From assembly GCA_004298295.1 (NCBI GenBank), contig SCUH01000192.1:1-15315 (forward strand): a stretch of 15,315 bases of DNA, given 5' to 3'. The notes under the pieces are model-generated. The model made no database searches. It saw only the letters and a program-made list of their open reading frames with translations, and was not told the DNA's origin. Shown piece after piece: positions 6,025 through 13,396 of this stretch. A program made the position numbers and the translations under genes. This stretch comes from Betaproteobacteria bacterium. GTDB taxonomy: Bacteria; Pseudomonadota; Gammaproteobacteria; Burkholderiales; SG8-39. How positions within the stretch are numbered: the stretch's first letter is position 1; each line of letters starts with the position of its first letter.

Positions 6025-6564
6025 ATGAAGTTCCTGTTCGACCTCTTCCCGGTGATCCTGTTTTTCGCCGCCTTCAAGGTAACCGACATCTACGTCGCCA
6101 CCGGAGTGGCGATCGCCGCGACCTTTGCCCAGGTGGGCTGGCTCCGGCTGCGGCGGCGGCGGGTCGAGCCGATGCTCTGGGCGAGCCTCGCCATCATCGT
6201 GGTGTTCGGCGGCGCGACGCTCGCGCTGCGCGACGAAACCTTCATCAAGTGGAAGCCGACCGTGCTCTACTGGCTGTTCGCCGCGGTGCTCGCCGGCGCG
6301 GCGCTGCTGTTCCGTCGCAACCTGATCCGCGCCGTGATGGGCGCGGAACTGAAGCTTCCGGAACCGGTGTGGGCGCGCCTGAACTGGAGCTGGACGCTGT
6401 TCTTCGCGCTCATGGGCGCTCTCAACCTGTACGTCGCGTTCAATTTTTCCACCGACCTGTGGGTCAATTTCAAGCTCTTCGGCGGCACCGGCCTGATGCT
6501 GCTGTTCATCATCGGCCAGGCGCTGTTTCTCGCGCGCCACATCGAGCACGAGCCGAACCGGTGA
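6025..6564 (+). CDS. yciB: Inner-membrane protein YciB / septation protein A family
   Basis: The 179-aa protein begins MKFLFDLFPVILFFAAFKVT and has about five membrane helices, with the family motifs KWKPTVLYWLFA, LNWSWTLFFALMGALNLYVA and WVNFKLFGGTGL. This length and pattern match YciB (also called IspZ or septation protein A). YciB is an inner-membrane protein that genetic work links to cell-envelope synthesis and the division/elongation machinery; its biochemical reaction is not established. The start is fixed by the conserved N-terminus. There is no Shine-Dalgarno site, and an extended -10 lies 12 nt upstream. The stop overlaps the GTG start of bolA as GTGA, so the two are coupled. yciB next to bolA and a parvulin gene is a common betaproteobacterial arrangement. 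Confidence 0.95.
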   Translation: MKFLFDLFPVILFFAAFKVTDIYVATGVAIAATFAQVGWLRLRRRRVEPMLWASLAIIVVFGGATLALRDETFIKWKPTVLYWLFAAVLAGAALLFRRNLIRAVMGAELKLPEPVWARLNWSWTLFFALMGALNLYVAFNFSTDLWVNFKLFGGTGLMLLFIIGQALFLARHIEHEPNR

Positions 6565-6833
6565 GCGTCGCCGAAGAAATCCGCCGCCGCCTCGGGGTGC
6601 TCGCGCCCGAGCGCTGCGAACTGGTCGACGAAAGCGCGCGCCACGAAGGTCACGCCGGCGCGCGCCCCGGCGGCAACACGCACTGGCGGCTGGCGATCGT
6701 CGCCGCCGCGTTTGCCGGCAAGCCGACCGTAGCGCGCCACCGCATGGTCTACGACGCGCTCGGCGATCTTATGGACAACCCGATTCACGCACTTGCCATC
6801 TCCGCCCGGGCCCCGGGCGAACCCGGCGCCTGA
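6561..6833 (+). CDS. bolA: BolA-family protein
   Basis: Starting at GTG 6561, which overlaps the yciB stop, the product is 90 aa: MSVAEEIRRRLGVLAPERCE, then THWRLAIVAAAFAGKPTVAR, HRMVYDALGDLMDNPIHALA. The 'F.GK..V.RHR.VY..L...M...IHAL' signature is that of BolA, a small KH-like fold that works with monothiol glutaredoxins in iron-sulfur cluster handling and, in E. coli, affects cell shape and stress response. His93-type ligand positions are plausible (the HR and IHAL histidines), but I cannot say which BolA subtype this is. The GTG start is chosen because it gives the exact family N-terminus and translational coupling. A much longer in-frame reading upstream has no stop but is not a protein of any family I recognise. 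Confidence 0.92.
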   Translation: MSVAEEIRRRLGVLAPERCELVDESARHEGHAGARPGGNTHWRLAIVAAAFAGKPTVARHRMVYDALGDLMDNPIHALAISARAPGEPGA

Positions 6834-6864
6834 TCGCGCCTGACCCCGCCAAGAAAGGATCCTG

Positions 6865-7695
6865 ATGAAATTTCGTGCCCTGACCGTGTCGCTCGCCATC
6901 CTTGCCCTGCCAGCGCTCGCGCTGGCGCAGGCCGCCAAGCTCCCGACCAAGGAGGCGGCCAAGCCCGCCGCCGCGTCCCGGGAAGGGCCGCTGGCTACGG
7001 TCAACGGCGTCGCCATCCCGCGCCAGCGCGCCGAGTTCCTGGTGCGCCAGCAGACCGGCCGCGGGGCGCCCGATTCCGAGCAGCTGCGCACGCAGGTGCG
7101 CGAAGTGCTGATCAACAACGAGATCATCATGCAGGAAGCGAGCCGCAGCGGCATCGCCAAGCGCGCCGAAGTGCAGTCGCAGCTCGAGCTGGCGCGGCAG
7201 GAGATCATCGTCAACAGCTACCTCAACGATTACATCGTCAGGAACCCGGTCACCGACGCCGAGATCCAGCTGGAGTACGAGCGCGCCAAGCAGCAGACCG
7301 GCACCACCGAGTACAAGGCGCGCCACATCCTGGTGAAGACCGAGGAAGAGGCCAAGCGCATCATCGGCGAGCTCAAGAAGGGCGGCAAATTCGAGGAGCA
7401 GGCGCAAAAGCACTCGCTCGACTCGACCAAGGACAAGGGCGGCGACCTCGACTGGAACGTGCCCGGCGTCTACGACAAGACCTTTGCCGACGCCCTGGTG
7501 AAGCTGGAGAAGGGCAAGATGAGCGAGGCGCCGGTGCGCTCGCGCTTCGGCTTTCACGTCATCCAGCTCGACGACGTGCGGCCGGTGAAGATCCCGCCGC
7601 TCGCCGAGGTCAAGCCGCGCATCCAGCAGCGCCTGGCGCAGATCAAGGTCGAGCTGCTGGTGCGCGAGCTGCGCGGCAAGGCCAAGGTGGAGTGA
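6865..7695 (+). CDS. Exported parvulin-type peptidyl-prolyl cis-trans isomerase
   Basis: The 276-aa periplasmic foldase has a signal peptide (MKFRALTVSLAILALPALALA, cleavage after AQA), a SurA/PrsA-like helical N-domain at about 40-145 (ATVNGVAIPRQRAEFLVRQQ), and a parvulin domain at about 148-240 with KARHILVKTEEEA, GGDLDW and FGFHVIQLDDV. A helical tail follows. Parvulins catalyse cis-trans isomerisation of X-Pro bonds during folding of exported and outer-membrane proteins. The start has AAAGGA at 6854-6859, 5 nt before the ATG. It lies 31 nt after bolA and its stop overlaps the GTG of the macro-domain gene (GTGA). It is smaller than SurA, having only one parvulin domain, so I leave the symbol blank; PpiC-domain protein is the safe name. 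Confidence 0.93.
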   Translation: MKFRALTVSLAILALPALALAQAAKLPTKEAAKPAAASREGPLATVNGVAIPRQRAEFLVRQQTGRGAPDSEQLRTQVREVLINNEIIMQEASRSGIAKRAEVQSQLELARQEIIVNSYLNDYIVRNPVTDAEIQLEYERAKQQTGTTEYKARHILVKTEEEAKRIIGELKKGGKFEEQAQKHSLDSTKDKGGDLDWNVPGVYDKTFADALVKLEKGKMSEAPVRSRFGFHVIQLDDVRPVKIPPLAEVKPRIQQRLAQIKVELLVRELRGKAKVE

Positions 7696-7995
7696 GCGCA
7701 AGGCTCCTCGCCGAGCGCGCGTTTGCGCCCGGGCGCGCGTTCCGCGTAGTGCAGGGCGACCTGCTCGAGGAGCCGGTCGATGCGATCGTCAACGCCGCCA
7801 ACGGCCTGCTCGCCCATGGCGGCGGCGTCGCGAGCCTGATCTCACGCGCGGCCGGCCCCGCGTTGCAGGAGGAATGCGACCGGATCGTGCGCGATCGCGG
7901 CTGCGCACGTGGCACCGATCCGTAATGTCCGGCTGTGCCTGCGCGACCAACCGCTCATCGATGCCGTTCTCAAGGAGCTTGACCATGAACGCTAG
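7692..7995 (+). pseudogene. Macro-domain (ADP-ribose-binding) gene with internal deletion and frameshift
   Basis: The GTG at 7692 overlaps the parvulin stop. The first 70 residues are a typical macro-domain N-terminus: FRVVQGDLLEEPVDAIVNAANGLLAHGGGVASLI, with the NAAN and GGGV ADP-ribose loops, then GPALQEECDRIVRDRG. The frame then changes to CARGTDP and stops at 7925. In the +1 frame from about 7900 a sequence like the C-terminal end of the same family appears (PIRNVRLCLRDQPLIDAVLK), ending at TAG 7993-7995, 11 nt inside msrA. The middle of the domain, including the usual 'VIHAVGP' strand and the 'SSGIF' loop, is in no frame. Roughly 70-80 codons are missing and the remainder is out of frame. 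An active macro hydrolase is not possible; only a 77-aa fragment would be made. An assembly error is the alternative. Confidence 0.8.
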
Positions 7996-8581
7996 AGCCT
8001 GTGCGGCGCTGATCGCACTGATGATCGCCGGACCGGCCTGGACCCAGCCGAATCTGGCCAAGGCCACCTTCGCCGGCGGCTGCTTCTGGTGCGTCGAGGA
8101 AGCCTTCGACAAGGTCCCGGGCGTGGTGTCCACCACCTCCGGCTACATCGGCGGCCAGAAGAAGAATCCGGGCTACGAGGAAGTTTCCGCCGGCCGCACC
8201 GGTCATACCGAGGCCGTGCAGGTGGTGTTCGATCCGGCCAGGGTCAGCTACGAGAAGCTGCTCGATACCTTCTGGCTGAACCACGATCCTACGGTCCTCG
8301 AGCGCCAGTTCTGCGACGCCGGCAGCCAGTACCGCCCGGCGATTTTCTTTCACGACGCGGAGCAGAAACGCCTCGCCGAAGCTTCCCGGGCGAAGTACGA
8401 AAAGCTCAAGACCTTCAAGCAACCGCTGCTGACGCCGATCGTCGCGGCGACCGAATTCTGGCCGGCCGAGACCTATCACCAGGACTATCACCTCAAGAAT
8501 CCGGCGCGCTACAAGTTCTACGCCACCGGCTGCGGCCGCTACGCGCGCCTGGACGACCTCTGGGGCAAGCTCAGGAAGTAG
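7985..8581 (+). CDS. msrA: Exported peptide-methionine (S)-S-oxide reductase MsrA
   Basis: The 198-aa enzyme reduces methionine-S-sulfoxide in oxidised proteins. The MsrA signature AGGCFWCVEEAF places the nucleophile at Cys33 with Cys36 after it; other conserved parts are GYIGG, GRTGHTEAVQVVFDP, GSQYRPAIFFHD and FWPAETYHQDY. Cys183 in ATGCGRYARL is a probable resolving cysteine. A signal peptide (MNARACAALIALMIAGPAWT) shows that it acts in the periplasm, where it would repair oxidised envelope proteins alongside the exported parvulin. The start at 7985 has an excellent AAGGAG at 7972-7977, 7 nt upstream; an upstream in-frame extension is not used. Its first 11 nt overlap the tail of the macro-domain remnant. 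It is convergent with the methyltransferase gene across 45 nt, where I see no convincing terminator. Confidence 0.97.
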   Translation: MNARACAALIALMIAGPAWTQPNLAKATFAGGCFWCVEEAFDKVPGVVSTTSGYIGGQKKNPGYEEVSAGRTGHTEAVQVVFDPARVSYEKLLDTFWLNHDPTVLERQFCDAGSQYRPAIFFHDAEQKRLAEASRAKYEKLKTFKQPLLTPIVAATEFWPAETYHQDYHLKNPARYKFYATGCGRYARLDDLWGKLRK

Positions 8582-8626
8582 TCATTCGTATCGCCCGAGG
8601 CGCACGCTCTATGGGATGAGAGGTGC

Positions 8627-9271
8627 TCATGGCGCGCGGTAAGCCAGCAGCCAGTAGTGGTGGTAGCGCTCGATCGCGATGCCCTTGGCGCCTGGTCCTG
8701 CGCGCATCCGCAGCGCCTCGTCGGTCGGGAAGTTCTTCATCACCTCGTGCCGGCTGCCATCATCCAGCGCGCGCAGCTGATAGCTGTTGCCTTCGGCATC
8801 CCGCCGCGAGATCGGCAGGCTCGAGCCCTCGACATAGCGGTTGTCGATGAAGACGAGCAACGCGCCGGGCGCGACCGCGCGCTCGGCTTCGCGCAGGAAT
8901 GCATCGAGCCGGCCGAGTGGCACATGCGACCACCAGAACGCGGCGAGCAGCGCGTCGTGCCTGCGGCCGAAATCCGGCAGCGCATAGCAGTCGCCCGCGG
9001 CAAAGCTCACCCGTCCTGGCGGATAGCGTTTCGCCCGCGCGATCGCGAGGACCTCCTCGCTCGCGTCCAGCGCCGTCACCTCGGCCGCGTGCGGCGCAAC
9101 CGCCTCGGTCCACCATCCGGTGCCGCAGGCAAGCTCCAGCAAGCGCCGTCCGGCCAGCAGATCGCCGAGCCGCCGGCGCAGCACGGCGAGCCCGGCCTGC
9201 CGCTCCGGCCTGGCATAGATCCTCTCGTACTCGTGCGCCCGCCGCGCGTAATACGCGACCAGATCAGTCAT
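8627..9271 (-). CDS. Class I SAM-dependent methyltransferase
   Basis: The 214-aa protein has the Rossmann-fold methyltransferase core: motif I LLELACGTG (44-52), an acidic residue after strand 2 (VTALDASEEVL, Asp69), SFAAGDCYALP for motif II/III, and the hydrophobic strand AFWWSHVPLGRLDAFLREA, then a strand ending FIDNRY. It would use S-adenosylmethionine in the cytoplasm; the substrate is unknown. It is the last gene of the peptide-importer operon and its first 8 nt overlap the end of the upstream ATPase gene, so it is translated by coupling; no ribosome site of its own is visible. The C-terminal part (SSLPISRRDAEGNSYQLRAL, then HYHHYWLLAY) is complete, so I see no truncation. The link with peptide uptake is positional only. 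Confidence 0.9.
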   Translation of the reverse strand: MTDLVAYYARRAHEYERIYARPERQAGLAVLRRRLGDLLAGRRLLELACGTGWWTEAVAPHAAEVTALDASEEVLAIARAKRYPPGRVSFAAGDCYALPDFGRRHDALLAAFWWSHVPLGRLDAFLREAERAVAPGALLVFIDNRYVEGSSLPISRRDAEGNSYQLRALDDGSRHEVMKNFPTDEALRMRAGPGAKGIAIERYHHYWLLAYRAP

Positions 9272-10235
9272 TGAGATGGCAGGCGGCGAGATGCCCGGGC
9301 GCGAGCGCCTTGAGCTGCGGCGGTTCGTGCCTGCAGCGCTCCATGGAGCGCGGGCAGCGCGGATGAAAATGGCAGCCGGAAGGCGGCCGGATCGGGTTCG
9401 GCACGTCGCCCTGCAGCACGATGCGCTGGCGCTTCACCGTGGGGTCGGGAATCGGCACCGCCGAGAGCAGCGCCTCGGTGTAGGGATGCCGCGGCGCGGT
9501 GTACAGCTCGCGCGCCGGCGCGATCTCGACGATGCGCCCGAGGTACATCACCGCAACGCGATCGCTGATGTGCTCGACCACCGACAGGTCGTGCGCGATG
9601 AAGAGATAGGTCAGCTTGAACTGCTGCTGGAGGTCCTCGAGCAGGTTGATCACCTGCGCCTGGATCGAGACGTCGAGCGCCGAGACCGGCTCGTCGCACA
9701 CGATCAGCCGCGGCGACACCGCGAGCGCGCGCGCAATGCCGATCCTCTGCCGCTGACCGCCCGAGAACTCGTGCGGAAAGCGGCGCAGGTGATCGGCGTG
9801 CAGCCCCACGGTCTCGAGCAGGTGCACCACGCGGTCCTCGAACTCGCGCCCCGGCTTCGCCAGCCGGTGGATCACCAGCGCTTCGCCGATGATCGAACCC
9901 ACGGTCATGCGCGGATTGAGCGAGGCGTACGGGTCCTGGAAGATGATCTGCATCTCACGGCACAACCGGCGCAGCGCGCGGCGCCCGAGCGCGGTGACGC
10001 TGCGGCCGTCGAACCAGACTTCCCCGGCGCTCGGCTCGATCAGCCGCAGCACGCAGCGGCCGGTGGTCGATTTGCCGCAGCCGGACTCGCCCACCAGGCC
10101 GAGCGTCTCGCCCGCGCCGATCTCGAAGCTCACGCCGTCGACGGCGTGCACGCGCTCGAGCTCGCGCGCGAACAGCCCGCCCCGCACCGGGAAGTGCTTC
10201 ACCAGCCCGTCGACGCGCAGCAGCGCTTCGCTCAT
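9264..10235 (-). CDS. dppF: Peptide/nickel-type ABC importer ATPase, DppF/OppF-like
   Basis: The 323-aa cytoplasmic ATPase energises import through the two permeases encoded upstream. Walker A GESGCGKST is at 49-57, Q-loop FQDPYASLNP at 99-108, signature FSGGQRQRIGIARA at 157-170, Walker B LIVCDEP at 177-183, and H-loop His215 (FIAHDLSVV). The C-terminal oligopeptide-transporter extension (GDVPNPIRPPSGCHFHPRCP) carries Cys residues that can hold an iron-sulfur cluster in related proteins. The second half is of the F type (HAVDGVSFEIGAGETLGLVG; NPIRPPSGCHF), so it pairs with the D-type ATPase 13 nt upstream. The symbol denotes subunit type only; the transported compound (peptide, opine, glutathione or other) is not known. 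All catalytic motifs are intact. Confidence 0.95.
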   Translation of the reverse strand: MSEALLRVDGLVKHFPVRGGLFARELERVHAVDGVSFEIGAGETLGLVGESGCGKSTTGRCVLRLIEPSAGEVWFDGRSVTALGRRALRRLCREMQIIFQDPYASLNPRMTVGSIIGEALVIHRLAKPGREFEDRVVHLLETVGLHADHLRRFPHEFSGGQRQRIGIARALAVSPRLIVCDEPVSALDVSIQAQVINLLEDLQQQFKLTYLFIAHDLSVVEHISDRVAVMYLGRIVEIAPARELYTAPRHPYTEALLSAVPIPDPTVKRQRIVLQGDVPNPIRPPSGCHFHPRCPRSMERCRHEPPQLKALAPGHLAACHLND

Positions 10236-10248
10236 GCGGCCCGTCCCG

Positions 10249-11220
10249 TCACAGCACGCACGCCACCCAGTGCCCGGGGCCGACCTCGCGCAGGGGCGGC
10301 GTCTGCGCGAGGCATTGCGCGCGCGCGTACTGGCAGCGCGGCGCGAAACGGCAGCCGGGCGGCGGATGGATCAGCTGTGGCACGGTGCCGGCGATCGCCT
10401 CGAGGCGCTTTTTCGCCAGCGCCGCGGTGTCGATGCGCGGGATCGAGCGGATCAGACCCTGCGTGTACGGGTGGCGCGGGGCGCCGAACAGCACCTTCAC
10501 CGGCGCCTCCTCGACCACCTTGCCGGCGTACATCACCACCACGCGCTGCGCCGTCTCCGCGATCACGCCCATGGCATGCGTGATGAGCATCACCGACATG
10601 CCCATTTTCGCTTTCAGCTCGCCGAGGATGTCGAGGATCTGGGCCTGGATGGTGACGTCGAGCGCCGTGGTCGGCTCGTCGGCGATGAGCAGCTGCGGAT
10701 TGCACGACAGGGCCATCGCGATCATGACGCGCTGGCGCATGCCGCCCGAGAACTGGTGCGGGTAGCTGCGCAGGCGGCGCTCCGGGTGCGGGATGTGCAC
10801 CAGCCTGAGCATCTCGACGGTCTTTTCCAGCGCCGAGCGCCGGCCGAGGCCTTCGTGCAGGCGGATCACCTCGGCGATCTGGTCGCCGACGGTGTAGACC
10901 GGATTGAGCGAGGTCATCGGCTCCTGGAACACGATCGCGATTTCCTTGCTGCGGATGGCGCGCATCGCCTGCGCGCCGAGCGGCACCAGGTCGCGTCCCC
11001 GCCACAGGATCTCTCCCGCCACGATGCGCCCGGGCGGCATCGGGATCAGCTTCAGCACCGACAGCGCGGTGACGGTCTTGCCGCAGCCCGATTCGCCCAC
11101 TACGCCGAGCGTCTCGCCGCGGTCGACGCCCAGGTCGACCCCGTCCACGGCCTGCACCACGCCGTCGTCGGTCGCGAAGTGCGTCTTCAGGCCCCGGATC
11201 TCGAGCAGGCGGTTGAACAT
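10249..11220 (-). CDS. dppD: Peptide/nickel-type ABC importer ATPase, DppD/OppD-like
   Basis: The 323-aa ATPase has Walker A GESGCGKT at 42-49, Q-loop FQEPMTSLNP at 99-108, signature FSGGMRQRVMIAMA at 157-170, Walker B LLIADEP at 177-183 and H-loop His215 (LITHAMGVI). The C-terminal extension QLIHPPPGCRFAPRCQYA again has the conserved Cys pair. FQEPMTSLNPVYTVG and GGMRQRVMIAMAL are typical of the D subunit. It forms the ATPase pair with the F subunit and docks on the EAA loops of the permeases. It starts 17 nt after the amidohydrolase stop and ends 13 nt before dppF. No motif is damaged. Confidence 0.95.
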   Translation of the reverse strand: MFNRLLEIRGLKTHFATDDGVVQAVDGVDLGVDRGETLGVVGESGCGKTVTALSVLKLIPMPPGRIVAGEILWRGRDLVPLGAQAMRAIRSKEIAIVFQEPMTSLNPVYTVGDQIAEVIRLHEGLGRRSALEKTVEMLRLVHIPHPERRLRSYPHQFSGGMRQRVMIAMALSCNPQLLIADEPTTALDVTIQAQILDILGELKAKMGMSVMLITHAMGVIAETAQRVVVMYAGKVVEEAPVKVLFGAPRHPYTQGLIRSIPRIDTAALAKKRLEAIAGTVPQLIHPPPGCRFAPRCQYARAQCLAQTPPLREVGPGHWVACVL

Positions 11221-11237
11221 GCCTTGCGCCTGCCGGG

Positions 11238-12434
11238 TCAGGCGCCCGGGCCGAGCTCGCGCCGCACGAGATTGACCCAGTAGGCCGCGCCGGTCGCGAG
11301 GATCTCGTCGTTGAAATCGTAGCGCGGCGTATGCACGTTGTGGCAGCCGCCCTCACTCGCCAGGCCGCCGTTGCCGATGGCGATGTAGGCCCCCGCCTTC
11401 CTCTCCAGCATGAAGGCGAAGTCCTCCGCGCCTGCCAGCGGCTGCGTATTGCCGTCCACCTTGTCCGCGCCCACGGTCATCGCCGCCGCGTCCATGGCAA
11501 TGCGCGTCTGCTCCGGCGCGTTCACCAGCACCGGGTAGCGGCGTTCGTAATCGAGCTGCGCTTCGCAGCCGTACGCCTGCGCCAGGCTGCGCGCCAGCTC
11601 GCCGAGCCGGCGCTCGATCAGCTCGCGCGTCGCGCGCGCGAAGCTGCGCGCCGTGCCGCGCACCACGACCTGGGCCGGGATGACGTTGGGCGCGGCGAAG
11701 CTGCCCGCCTGCAGATGCCCTACGCTGACCACCGCCGCGTCGTGCGAGGCGACGTTGCGGCCGACGATCGTCTGGGTCGCGAGCACGAAAGCCGCCGCCG
11801 GCAGGGTCGGGTCGGTGCCGCGCTCGGGCATCGCGCCGTGGCCGCCGGTGCCGCGGAAGGTCGCGGTCCAGCTGTCGCTCGAGGCGAGCATCGCCCCCGG
11901 GCGGATCGCAAAATGGCCCGCCACAAGTCCCGGCATGTTGTGCATGCCGTAGACCGCGTCGCAGCGATGGCGCTCGAACAGGCCTTCCTCGAGCATCACG
12001 CGCGCGCCGCCCTCGCCCTCCTCCGCGGGCTGGAAGATGAAATGCACCGTGCCGGCGAACGCCGGGTTCTGCGCCAGATAGCGCGCCGCGCCGAGCAGCA
12101 TCGCGGTATGGCCGTCGTGGCCGCAGGCGTGCATCTTGCCCGCGTGCACCGAGCGGTGCGCGAACGGGTTCTGCTCCTCGAGGTTGAGCGCGTCCATGTC
12201 GGCGCGCAGCGCGATCGCGCGCGCCCCCGGGCGGCGGCCGCGCAGCGTGCCCACGACGCCGGTACGCGCGAGGCCCCTGCTCACCTCGATGCCCCAATGC
12301 GCGAGCCTCGCGGCCACCAGGTCCGCGGTGCGTTCCTCCTGGAAAGCGGTCTCGGGATGGCGGTGGATGTCGCGGCGGATGGCCGCCAGCTCGTCCTGAA
12401 AACCGCGCAGAGTGGCCATCGGCTCTTCGGCCAT
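11238..12434 (-). CDS. M20-family metal-dependent amidohydrolase/aminoacylase
   Basis: The 398-aa enzyme belongs to the M20D (hippurate hydrolase / IAA-amino-acid hydrolase) group, which cleaves N-acyl amino acids or small amides with a di-metal site. Visible metal-site parts are LRADMDAL (75-82), HACGHDGHTAMLLGAA (102-117, Cys104 and His106), the Glu pair in FQPAEEGEGGA (138-139), His165 in VYGMHNMPG, and the terminal GCHNVHTPRYDFND. The dimerisation domain lies between about 180 and 300 (ATFRGTGGHGAMPERGTDP). The ATG at 12434 has GGAG 6 nt upstream and gives the MAEEP start; a second ATG five codons on (12419) is less well placed. It lies between the C permease (14-nt gap) and the D ATPase (17-nt gap), so it is made with the importer. 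I infer that it hydrolyses the imported compound in the cytoplasm; there is no signal peptide. Confidence 0.93.
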   Translation of the reverse strand: MAEEPMATLRGFQDELAAIRRDIHRHPETAFQEERTADLVAARLAHWGIEVSRGLARTGVVGTLRGRRPGARAIALRADMDALNLEEQNPFAHRSVHAGKMHACGHDGHTAMLLGAARYLAQNPAFAGTVHFIFQPAEEGEGGARVMLEEGLFERHRCDAVYGMHNMPGLVAGHFAIRPGAMLASSDSWTATFRGTGGHGAMPERGTDPTLPAAAFVLATQTIVGRNVASHDAAVVSVGHLQAGSFAAPNVIPAQVVVRGTARSFARATRELIERRLGELARSLAQAYGCEAQLDYERRYPVLVNAPEQTRIAMDAAAMTVGADKVDGNTQPLAGAEDFAFMLERKAGAYIAIGNGGLASEGGCHNVHTPRYDFNDEILATGAAYWVNLVRRELGPGA

Positions 12435-12448
12435 GCCGGGCTCCGGGC

Positions 12449-13396
12449 TCACATCACCTTGCGCGGATCGAGCGCATCGCGCAAGCCGTCGCCGATGTAG
12501 CTGATCGAGAGCACGACGAGGAAGATCGCCGTGCCGGGAAACAGCGCCCAGTGCGGCGCGATGTCGAGATAGTCCTTGGCGTCGTAGAGCAGGCGCCCCC
12601 AGCTCGGAATGTCGGGCGGGAATCCCAGGCCGAGGAAGGAAAGCGTCGATTCGGCGATGATCGCGGCGGCGACGTCGATGGTACCGGCGACGATCACCGG
12701 TCCGAGCGAGTTGGGCAGGATGTGGCGCACCACCTGCCGCGACGTGCTCGCGCCGAGGGCTCGCGCCGCCTCGACGAACTCCTTTTCGCGCAGCGAAAAG
12801 AACTGCGCGCGCACCAGCCGCGCCACCGGCATCCAGCGAAAGCCCCCGATCACCGCCACGATCAGGATGAAGACCCCGACCTCGGGCCCGACCAGGGCCT
12901 TGAGGGCGTTCTGGAACAGGTAAATGATCAGCAGCAGGAGCGGCAGCTGCGGCAGCGACAGGAACAGGTCCGTCAGCCACATCAGCGCCGCGTCGACGCT
13001 GCCGCGCGACATGCCGGCGATGGCGCCCACGATGGTGCCGACGACGACCGCGATCAGCATCGCGGCGAATCCCACTGCGATCGAGATGCGTCCGCCGTAG
13101 AGCATGCGCGCGAGCAGGTCCTGGCCAAGATCGTCGGTGCCGAGCGGATGGCGCCACGAGGACCCCTTGAGCCGGGCGCTGAAGTCGATCTCGTTGATCG
13201 GCACCTGCCAGAGCCAAGGCCCCAGCAGCACCGCGAGCACCATGAACAGCAGGATCGCCGCGCCGGCGAGCGCGAGCCGGTGCCGGCGAAAGCGCTGCCA
13301 GGCCTCGCGGCCGAGCGAGACGGGCTTTGCCCGCACTGCGGCGCCGGCGCCGAGCGCGGCGCTAGCGGTAGGCGATGCGGGGATCGAGCCAGCCAT
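12449..13396 (-). CDS. dppC: Peptide-type ABC importer permease, DppC-like
   Basis: The 315-aa inner-membrane subunit has an N-terminal OppC-type segment (QRFRRHRLALAGAAILLFMV), the HPLGTDDLGQDLLARMLYGG motif at about 83-102, about six membrane helices, and the EAA loop EFVEAARALGASTSRQVVRH at 206-225 that contacts the ATPases. DALDPRKVM at the end is typical. The ATG at 13396 lies inside the upstream permease gene and overlaps it by 35 nt; no strong ribosome site precedes it. A GTG at 13336 (Val21) would avoid the overlap, and the first 20 residues (Ala/Ser/Pro-rich) look non-conserved, so the start is uncertain. The body of the protein is complete. Confidence 0.94.
   Translation of the reverse strand: MAGSIPASPTASAALGAGAAVRAKPVSLGREAWQRFRRHRLALAGAAILLFMVLAVLLGPWLWQVPINEIDFSARLKGSSWRHPLGTDDLGQDLLARMLYGGRISIAVGFAAMLIAVVVGTIVGAIAGMSRGSVDAALMWLTDLFLSLPQLPLLLLIIYLFQNALKALVGPEVGVFILIVAVIGGFRWMPVARLVRAQFFSLREKEFVEAARALGASTSRQVVRHILPNSLGPVIVAGTIDVAAAIIAESTLSFLGLGFPPDIPSWGRLLYDAKDYLDIAPHWALFPGTAIFLVVLSISYIGDGLRDALDPRKVM

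Noticed and set aside
5460..6560. In-frame upstream extension of bolA back to 5460
   Set aside because: It overlaps the GFA gene and yciB in another frame; the bolA family start coincides with the GTG at 6561.
8614..8632. ATGAG-AGGTG-CTCAT hairpin between msrA and the methyltransferase as a terminator
   Set aside because: Only a 5-bp stem with no T run on either strand.
9276..11283. Long plus-strand open frames (435 and 464 codons) opposite the two ATPase genes
   Set aside because: Mirror frames of intact ABC ATPases with all motifs; composition is artefactual.
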